From contig DATFYI010000054.1 of assembly GCA_035315125.1 (NCBI GenBank), positions 1 to 10,797 of the forward strand: a stretch of DNA of 10,797 nt. Direction: 5' to 3'. Positions 1-6,051 of this stretch are shown piece by piece. The stretch comes from DATFYI01 sp035315125. GTDB lineage: Bacteria > Chloroflexota > Anaerolineae > Anaerolineales > Anaerolineaceae. Positions within the stretch are counted from its first letter, which is position 1, and each line of letters begins with the position of its first letter. A program made the translations under genes and the position numbers. Below the pieces are notes generated by a model. The model worked only from the letters and a program-made list of their open reading frames with translations, had not been told where the DNA came from and did no database searches.

Positions 1-2286
1 ACCTTTAATGTCCTGGATACGCGCGGCGCGGTAGGAGTAACGGAACGTCAGGCGCTCTTTTCACGTATGCGCGATCTCTCTCGCAAGGTAGCGGAAGCCT
101 ATCTGGCACAAAGACAGGAGCTGGAATATCCCTGGCTGAAGGATGCACAGGTTTCGGGAATAGTGTCTGGCGTCCAGCGATCCAGTAATGCGGAAGGGCT
201 GGATGAGGCAGATTTGCACGAACTGGCAAGCAGTGATTTCTTGCTTGAAATTGGCAGCGAAGAACTGCCAGCTGCTGATTTGCAGGCGGCCCTGTCTCAA
301 TTGAGTGAAAAAGTTCCGGTCTGGCTGGATGAGTTGAATTTAGAGCACGACGCGGTGCGTGTGTTTGGCACCCCGCGCCGGATAGTCGTTTATATCAAGG
401 ATTTGGAACCTCGACAGCCAGACCGCACTAGTGTGGTCAAAGGCCCACCAGCCAGCCGCGCATTTGATACAAATAACCTGCCAACCAAGGCCGCCGAAGG
501 CTTTGCGCGCAGCAAGGGACTGACAGTTGCAGACCTGGAAGTACGTGAGATCGACGGTGGGCGCTACATGGTAGCCCTGGTACACGAAAACGGCCGGCCG
601 GCTCCGATCGTATTGAGTGAAAACCTGGCTGGGCTGGTAGCTAGCATCCATTTTGATAAATCGATGCGTTGGAACAGCAGCAATGTGGCGTATTCTCGGC
701 CAATTCGCTGGTTATTGGCCCTGTACGGTAACAGGGTTGTACCGTTCGAATACGCCGGTCTATGTTCCGGCCGCAGCACGCGCGGACTGCGCTTTCATTC
801 GCCGGAAGAATTTGAAATTGTGGATCCGGCAGCCTATTTCAGGATACTGGCGAGCGAAGGTATCCTTTTGGATCAGCAGGAACGCAACCAGACGATTGTT
901 GCCCAAGTTCAACGTTTGATAGCTGAGGTAGATGGACAGTCTAAACTCGATCCGGCTTTGCTGGATGAGGTCACTCAATTGGTAGAAGCGCCAACCGCCC
1001 TGCGCGGCCAATTCGAAGAAAGTCACCTGCGACTGCCGCCGGAAGTGCTGGTGTCTGTGATGAAAAAACACCAGCGATATTTCCCGGTCGAGACAGATGA
1101 CACTCACCTGCTGCCCTATTTTATCGCCGTACGCAACGGCGACAGCCAGCATCTGGAAGTAGTGATCGACGGGAATGAACAAGTTATCCGGGCCCGCTTT
1201 GCGGATGCTGCCTTCTTTATCAATGAAGATTTACATCATAAAATAGAGGATTTTCTGCCTCGCCTGGGTACGCTGACTTTCCAATTTAAACTTGGATCAA
1301 TGCTGGATAAATCAAAAAGGATAGAAAAAGTGGTTGAGCGTTTACTGCCTGAATTCGAGTTGAATCAAAGCGAAGAACAGGATGCACTGCGAGCCGCTCA
1401 CCTGTGTAAGGCAGACCTGGTCAGCCATATGGTTGTAGAAATGACTGCCGTGCAAGGCGTAATGGGGCGTTATTATGCACTTCACTCAGGTGAGAGCGAA
1501 GGGGTTGCCAAAGCTATTTTTGAACATTATCTGCCGCGTTTTTCCGGCGACGAGATGCCAGCCAAAAAACCCGGCTTGCTGGTTGGTCTGGCGGACAGGC
1601 TCGATACTCTGGCCGGATTATTTGCAGCCGGGCTGGCTCCCAGTGGCACGCGCGATCCCTTCGCTCAAAGAAGGGCAGCGCTCGGTCTGGTGCAATCGTT
1701 GATCGCCTGGGACTTGGACTTCGATCTGCGTCACGGTTTGGCCCTGGCATCTGAAACATTGCCAATCCAATCTTCTCCGGAGAGCCAGACGGCTTGTCTG
1801 GACTTTATTGTCGGCCGGCTGCGTACAGTTTTAATCGATCAAGGTTACCGTTACGATGTGGTGGATGCCGTATTGGCGTCTCAGGCCGCTAATCCGGCCG
1901 GAGCGCTGCGAGCGGTCAAAGAACTGAGCAAGTGGGTGGCCCGTCCGGATTGGGCGACTATTTTACCGGCGTATGCGCGCTGTGTCAGAATTACCCGCGA
2001 TCAAAACGAGCGGTTTGAGGTCAAGCCGAATCATTTCAGCGATCCTGCTGAAATAGAGCTTTACCAGGCGCTCCAGGAAGTAGAGATCGCTTCATGTAAA
2101 TCTGGCTCGGTGAACGACTTTCTGGAGACTTTTCTGCCAATGATTCCCAAGATCGATCTCTTTTTCAACGCCGTGCTGGTCATGGCGGAAGATCCTGCTA
2201 TACGGTCCAACCGGCTGGGCCTGCTGCAGCGTATTTCCGCTCTGGCAGACGGGGTGGCAGACCTTTCAAAATTAGAGGGTTTTTAG
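1..2286 (+). CDS. glyQS: Glycyl-tRNA synthetase, fused alpha-beta chain (5' end outside window)
   Basis: Cytoplasmic enzyme that charges tRNA-Gly with glycine. The reading frame is open from base 1, and 761 residues are visible. Residues 1-45 match the C-terminal end of the bacterial alpha subunit (GlyQ), including 'GVTERQALFSRMRDLSRKVA'. A polar linker (about 47-78) runs without a stop into the beta-subunit start 'DFLLEIGSEELPA' (79-91). Further beta-chain hallmarks are the HD-like region near 465-500 (KADLVSHMVVEM, then GVMGRYYALH), 'EHYLPRFSGDE', 'LADRLDTLAGLFAAGL', and 'DPFAQRRAALG' near 552, where most homologues I know have DPFALRR. The C-terminal anticodon-binding region ends with 'VMAEDPAIRSNRLGLL'. 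Two-gene (alpha2beta2) enzymes are the usual form; single-chain versions are known, for example in Chlamydia. The Met at base 67 is internal, so it is not the start. The stop TAG lies at 2284-2286, and dnaG follows after 118 bases with its own promoter. Product is certain; the complete alpha part lies outside the window. Confidence 0.95.
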   Translation, partial: TFNVLDTRGAVGVTERQALFSRMRDLSRKVAEAYLAQRQELEYPWLKDAQVSGIVSGVQRSSNAEGLDEADLHELASSDFLLEIGSEELPAADLQAALSQLSEKVPVWLDELNLEHDAVRVFGTPRRIVVYIKDLEPRQPDRTSVVKGPPASRAFDTNNLPTKAAEGFARSKGLTVADLEVREIDGGRYMVALVHENGRPAPIVLSENLAGLVASIHFDKSMRWNSSNVAYSRPIRWLLALYGNRVVPFEYAGLCSGRSTRGLRFHSPEEFEIVDPAAYFRILASEGILLDQQERNQTIVAQVQRLIAEVDGQSKLDPALLDEVTQLVEAPTALRGQFEESHLRLPPEVLVSVMKKHQRYFPVETDDTHLLPYFIAVRNGDSQHLEVVIDGNEQVIRARFADAAFFINEDLHHKIEDFLPRLGTLTFQFKLGSMLDKSKRIEKVVERLLPEFELNQSEEQDALRAAHLCKADLVSHMVVEMTAVQGVMGRYYALHSGESEGVAKAIFEHYLPRFSGDEMPAKKPGLLVGLADRLDTLAGLFAAGLAPSGTRDPFAQRRAALGLVQSLIAWDLDFDLRHGLALASETLPIQSSPESQTACLDFIVGRLRTVLIDQGYRYDVVDAVLASQAANPAGALRAVKELSKWVARPDWATILPAYARCVRITRDQNERFEVKPNHFSDPAEIELYQALQEVEIASCKSGSVNDFLETFLPMIPKIDLFFNAVLVMAEDPAIRSNRLGLLQRISALADGVADLSKLEGF

Positions 2287-2294
2287 CGCTAAAA
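2281..2294. other. 14-base perfect palindrome over the glyQS stop codon
   Basis: TTTTAGCGCTAAAA reads the same on both strands and includes the TAG stop of glyQS. There is no loop sequence, and the following bases are A-rich rather than a T run, so it is not a standard intrinsic terminator on the + strand. It could be a protein-binding dyad, a weak transcription pause, or chance. Confidence 0.3.
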
Positions 2295-2320
2295 AGAAGA
2301 AATATGCCTGCTCTAATTCG

Positions 2321-2349
2321 TTGCAAATCCTGGCGGGTCGGCCTATAAT
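2321..2349 (+). promoter_or_regulatory. Predicted sigma70-type promoter of dnaG
   Basis: A -35 box TTGCAA (2321-2326) is followed by an exact 17-base spacer and a consensus -10 box TATAAT (2344-2349). Transcription would start near 2356, giving a leader of about 49 bases before the dnaG ATG at 2405. This suggests that dnaG, and probably rpoD, can be transcribed independently of glyQS. Spacing and both boxes are read directly; activity is inferred. Confidence 0.75.
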
Positions 2350-2355
2350 TAGAAC

Positions 2356-2397
2356 ATGTTTTCGATCCTTGTGTGGTATGGTGTGGTGACATTTTGA
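2356..2397 (+). CDS. Possible 13-residue leader ORF upstream of dnaG
   Basis: ATG at 2356 opens a 13-codon frame (MFSILVWYGVVTF) ending with TGA at 2395-2397, seven bases before the dnaG ATG. The ATG coincides with the predicted start point of the dnaG promoter, so it could only be translated as a leaderless message; there is no room for a Shine-Dalgarno site. Translation ending so near the dnaG start could couple to it, since dnaG itself lacks an obvious Shine-Dalgarno. The peptide is short and hydrophobic and resembles nothing I recognise. It may be a chance frame. Confidence 0.25.
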   Translation: MFSILVWYGVVTF

Positions 2398-2404
2398 AAA
2401 TCCA

Positions 2405-4306
2405 ATGACTGTCATCGATGATATAAAAGCCCGGATCGATATCGTTGAGCTGGTTTCTGAAACGGTGAAACTGCGCCGGTCAGGGAGAAGCTATACCGGC
2501 TTTTGTCCATTCCATCCCAATTCACGCACCCCTGCATTTGCAGTTTTTCCCGAATCTGGCACCTGGCGCTGTTTTGGCCAATGCAATGAAGGGGGGGATG
2601 TCTTTAAATTTGTCATGAAGAAAGAAGGCTGGGACTTTTCTCAGGCGTTGGAGCATCTGGCCCAAAAAGCCGGGGTTACTTTGGAACCTCAGACACCCGA
2701 GAGGGAAGCCGAAGACGAACATATCCAGCGCCTGCGGGGATTGTTGGAAGAAGCCGTTACGTTTTACCGCCATTACTTGATCCAGGCACCGGCCGGGCAA
2801 GATGCGCTGGCCTATCTGAAAAAGCGTGGCCTCCAACCTGCCACGATTGAAATGTTTGGATTGGGATACGCACCCACCGGCTGGGAAACGGCCACCCAAT
2901 ACTTCTCTGGTAAAGGATATACCTCCCAGGAACTATTAGAAGCAGGTCTGGCAAGCGAACGGCAAGAAGGCAGCGGAATACACGAGCGTTTTCGTAACCG
3001 AATTATGTTTCCAATTCGAGATGGCGCCGGAAAGATGGCCGGGTTTGGCGCACGTATTCTTAATCCAACCGATATTCCCAAGTTTCTGAACTCACCCCAG
3101 ACAACATTATTCGACAAGGGCCGCCTGTTATATGGCCTGGACCAGGCCCGCAAGGCGATCCGGGCCCAGGACCAGGTTGTCATCGTGGAAGGATATCTGG
3201 ATGTGATCGCATTACACCAGGGCGGCTTCGCCAACACAGTGTCGCCTATGGGCACGGCCTTGACGGAAGACCAGCTACGCATGCTCAAGCGCTTTACACG
3301 CCGGATCGTGCTGGCTTTGGATGCCGATGCGGCTGGTGAAAAAGCCACGTTGCGCGGGCTTGAGACTGCTCGATCTGCATTGGATCGCTCGAATGAACTG
3401 GTTTTTGACGCGCGCGGATTGGTTCATCACGAGGCTCGTTTGCAAGCAGACGTGCGGGTGACAACTTTGCCGGCCGGAATGGACCCGGATGAAGTAGTAC
3501 TGCGCGACTCATCCGAATGGAGCAACATTCTGGCCGCCGCTAAACCCATCGTGATCCACGTGATGGACACTCTGGCAGCCGCTCACAACCTGGATGATCC
3601 CAAGGCCAAGAGCGAAATCGTCGCCCAGGTATTACCATTGATCGAGGATGTACCAAACCCGGTCGAACGAGATGATTACCGCCAGCGGCTGGCGCGCCTG
3701 GTGCGAGTAGATGAAAGGGTTCTATTTTCTGCTCAACCACGTGCTGGACGCCCAACCCGCCGCCAACGCACTGCCAGCCAGCCTGACGAGGAAAATGTCC
3801 CTGCCAATCGACTTCCACTGGCTCAGAATCTGGAAAAATACTGCTTACAGTTGTTATTCCGCCAGCCAGAAGCGTATTACCTGTTAGATCGTTCGCTACA
3901 GAAAGCCAGCCTGGCTCGATTTGCGCCACAAGAATTTGTCCAGTCTGATTACCAGACCCTAGCGCGGCTGGTGCAACAGTCTCTCGATCAGGATCAGCTT
4001 GAACCACGCCAATATCTGATCGAAGCCATCCCAGAAACCTTATCTGCCCTGGTGCAAGAACTGCAAGCTCCCCTGCCACACGGCGAACCCAAACCACAGC
4101 AGCTTACCGAAGATCTGGTGCGGACGGTTATGCGCCTGCGCCAGGTTCGTATTACAGAAGAGTTGAACCAGCTTCGTTATTTGCAGGAGGAACTGCAACA
4201 GGAGAGCCAGGAGCTGTTTGGACCTTATCAGGAGCTGGTGCTCCAATACACCCAAAACCTTGCCCGGATAAATCGAGCACTTGCACAGCCCATGCAACTG
4301 GACTAA
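2405..4306 (+). CDS. dnaG: DNA primase DnaG
   Basis: Synthesises RNA primers for Okazaki fragments and lagging-strand restarts, working with the replicative helicase DnaB. The protein has 633 residues, close to the family norm. Domain order: CHC2-type zinc-binding domain (C34, H37, C56, C60); RNA-polymerase domain with 'RFRNRIMFPIRD' (195-206) and 'GFGARI'; Toprim core with E262 in 'VEGYLDV' and D306/D308 in 'LALDADAAG'; a polar linker around 443-468; and a helical C-terminal region (about 470-633) expected to bind DnaB. The last zinc pair is CFGQC, one residue wider than the common CxxC. About 21 extra residues (roughly 330-350) lie between the DxD motif and 'DPDE'. The ATG at 2405 is chosen because an in-frame TGA lies just upstream at 2387-2389. 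No clear Shine-Dalgarno precedes it. The gene sits between glyQS and rpoD, with its own promoter upstream. Confidence 0.96.
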   Translation: MTVIDDIKARIDIVELVSETVKLRRSGRSYTGFCPFHPNSRTPAFAVFPESGTWRCFGQCNEGGDVFKFVMKKEGWDFSQALEHLAQKAGVTLEPQTPEREAEDEHIQRLRGLLEEAVTFYRHYLIQAPAGQDALAYLKKRGLQPATIEMFGLGYAPTGWETATQYFSGKGYTSQELLEAGLASERQEGSGIHERFRNRIMFPIRDGAGKMAGFGARILNPTDIPKFLNSPQTTLFDKGRLLYGLDQARKAIRAQDQVVIVEGYLDVIALHQGGFANTVSPMGTALTEDQLRMLKRFTRRIVLALDADAAGEKATLRGLETARSALDRSNELVFDARGLVHHEARLQADVRVTTLPAGMDPDEVVLRDSSEWSNILAAAKPIVIHVMDTLAAAHNLDDPKAKSEIVAQVLPLIEDVPNPVERDDYRQRLARLVRVDERVLFSAQPRAGRPTRRQRTASQPDEENVPANRLPLAQNLEKYCLQLLFRQPEAYYLLDRSLQKASLARFAPQEFVQSDYQTLARLVQQSLDQDQLEPRQYLIEAIPETLSALVQELQAPLPHGEPKPQQLTEDLVRTVMRLRQVRITEELNQLRYLQEELQQESQELFGPYQELVLQYTQNLARINRALAQPMQLD

Positions 4307-4321
4307 ACTAATCTGGATTTG

Positions 4322-4330
4322 TGGTATATT
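4322..4330 (+). promoter_or_regulatory. Possible extended -10 promoter of rpoD
   Basis: TGGTATATT matches the extended -10 form TGnTATAAT with one mismatch. No convincing -35 box lies 16-18 bases upstream, within the dnaG end. Transcription would begin near 4337, directly before the ATG at 4338, implying a leaderless rpoD mRNA. This agrees with the absence of a Shine-Dalgarno before that ATG. rpoD may still also be read from the dnaG promoter. Confidence 0.4.
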
Positions 4331-4337
4331 TAATCAC

Positions 4338-5996
4338 ATGTCTCGACCAAGAAAACCTGTGCCACCTAAACCTATATCTACATCCCAAAAACAACAAAAT
4401 GGGAAACCTGTCAACGATTCAAAGGAGGGCGAGCCGAGTCGGATTGGTCGCCCTGCCAAGTTGGAACATCTCAATGTCAATGAGATTGTTAACACCCCAA
4501 TTGATGAGGAATTGTTGGAAAAGGAAGAACCGGACGATCAAGCTCTGGCACAGCCCACCGAAGAATGGGGTGACATTACCTTAGAAGATCCATTGGAAAT
4601 ATTGGAAGATCCTTCGATCGCGCTAGAGCTTTCAGAGGATCCAGTTCGCCTTTATCTAAAAGAAATTGGCCAGATCCATCTCCTGGACGCTGACAGCGAA
4701 TTTCGACTGGCAGCCCGTATCGAGGCCGATCGCCGCATTCATGCTATTGAGAAACATATCGAGCCGCCTTACGGCCAAATAGGACATTACCAGAATCTTT
4801 TCCAGGCAGTTGCCCAGGATTTGATCAATTCATGGGAACGTTTGCAGCAAGACTCAACCCAGATCAGCAAGGGTGAAATGCCTGACCTGAGCCTGGTAGT
4901 GGCTGAGGCGCAAATGCTGCGTAAGCAGTGGCAAGCAGACGAACCTTCTTACCTGCGCACTTTTCTGGATAACGGCCTGTGGGGCAAAGATGCACTATGG
5001 GATGGACTGGTGCGCCAGGCTTTTGCTGTGTTTATGTGCGTTTACCTGCTGCCAGCCGATACGGCCGAATCCATGCTGAAGGCGTTGCAAAAGTCCAACC
5101 AGATGCCGGAGCGCAGCTTCTTTGATCAATACCTGCCTTCTGACCAGAACCTGGCGGCCGAGATGGAAGGCATTCAGCATCGAGCAGAAGAAGCCAACCA
5201 GACTCTTATCCGAGCAAACTTACGCCTGGTTGTCAGCATTGCAAAACGCTACCTGGGCCGTGGGATTGCTTTCCTCGACCTGATCCAGGAAGGCAACCTG
5301 GGTCTCCTGCGAGCTGTGACCAAGTTTGATCCAACTCGTGGATATAAATTCAGCACCTATGCCACCTGGTGGATCCGCCAGTCGATCAGCCGGTATATCG
5401 CCGAGCAGGCTCGCACTATTCGCATCCCCGTGCATCTGTTTGAGGCGATTACTCGTCTGCTGCGTGTCCAACGCAGCCTGGTACAGCAATTGGGGCGCGA
5501 GCCAACCCACGAAGAATTGGCGCTTGAATCCGGCATGATGTCCGACGAGGATATCCAGGCAATTATGCGCTCCCGAGCCGAAGGAACGCCGCTTGACCCT
5601 GAAGTCCAGCGCCGCTGGAGCTGGGCAACTGCAAAAGTTCAGCGTGTCTTACAATCTGCCGAAGAACCTGTTTCTTTAGAAAGACCGGTTGGGGATGAAG
5701 AAAGCAGCCAATTGGGGGATTTCATTGAAGATGATGAAGCTCTTGAGCCAATGGATGCCGCGGCGCGTGAGATGCTGCGCGAGCAAGTGCAAAACGCCCT
5801 GGCGGCGCTTTCCGAGCGAGAGCGCCAGGTGCTGGAGCTGCGCTTTGGTTTGATCGATGGAAAAGATCACACCCTTGAAGAGGTCAGTCGCTATTTCAAC
5901 GTGACCCGTGAGCGCATCCGCCAAATTGAGGCAAAAGCCTTGCGCAAACTACGCCACCCTACCCGCAGCCGGCATCTGCGTGAGTATCTGACCTGA
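4338..5996 (+). CDS. rpoD: Primary RNA polymerase sigma factor (RpoD/SigA)
   Basis: Directs RNA polymerase to housekeeping promoters. From the ATG at 4338 it has 552 residues. The N-terminus (1-98) is basic then acidic and looks disordered. Region 1.2 is 'SEDPVRLYLKEIG' (99-111). A non-conserved segment of about 150 residues (133-284) precedes region 2, with 'NLRLVVSIAKRYLGRG' (294-309), 'FLDLIQEGNLGLLRAV' and the -10-reading 'KFSTYATWWIRQSI'. Region 3 (from about 361) carries roughly 25 extra residues (about 411-436) before 'EEPVSLERPVGDE'. Region 4 has 'LSERERQVLELRFGL' (491-505) and the -35-reading helix-turn-helix 'VTRERIRQIEAKALRKLRHP'. The frame extends back to a TTG at 4281 inside dnaG, but 4338 is preferred because it avoids the 26-base overlap and follows a -10-like element. 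It lies 31 bases after dnaG, a pairing common in bacteria. Confidence 0.95.
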   Translation: MSRPRKPVPPKPISTSQKQQNGKPVNDSKEGEPSRIGRPAKLEHLNVNEIVNTPIDEELLEKEEPDDQALAQPTEEWGDITLEDPLEILEDPSIALELSEDPVRLYLKEIGQIHLLDADSEFRLAARIEADRRIHAIEKHIEPPYGQIGHYQNLFQAVAQDLINSWERLQQDSTQISKGEMPDLSLVVAEAQMLRKQWQADEPSYLRTFLDNGLWGKDALWDGLVRQAFAVFMCVYLLPADTAESMLKALQKSNQMPERSFFDQYLPSDQNLAAEMEGIQHRAEEANQTLIRANLRLVVSIAKRYLGRGIAFLDLIQEGNLGLLRAVTKFDPTRGYKFSTYATWWIRQSISRYIAEQARTIRIPVHLFEAITRLLRVQRSLVQQLGREPTHEELALESGMMSDEDIQAIMRSRAEGTPLDPEVQRRWSWATAKVQRVLQSAEEPVSLERPVGDEESSQLGDFIEDDEALEPMDAAAREMLREQVQNALAALSERERQVLELRFGLIDGKDHTLEEVSRYFNVTRERIRQIEAKALRKLRHPTRSRHLREYLT

Positions 5997-6051
5997 GCAA
6001 TTTTCACTCGAATTAAAATAGTTACCTTTGATTTTTCCGAGATCGGGGCAA

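Noticed and set aside
3540..4097. 185-codon minus-strand frame opposite dnaG, and other long minus-strand frames
   Set aside because: They lie wholly within well-identified + strand genes, have no recognisable motifs and no independent start signals. They are mirror frames of coding sequence.
4281..4337. Longer rpoD frame starting at TTG 4281
   Set aside because: It would overlap the dnaG end by 26 bases, has no supporting ribosome site, and adds residues (MHSPCNWTKL...) unlike a sigma N-terminus. ATG 4338 is a better start.
4421..4428. Strong Shine-Dalgarno-like AAAGGAGG inside rpoD
   Set aside because: No in-frame start codon lies at suitable distance; the nearby TTG at 4444 is out of frame. 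It encodes part of the disordered N-terminus and is probably incidental.
6014..6019. TAAAAT as a -10 box for the membrane protein gene
   Set aside because: The nearest -35-like sequence (CTGACC, 5988-5993) is 20 bases away and there is no TG extension, so evidence is too weak to call a promoter.
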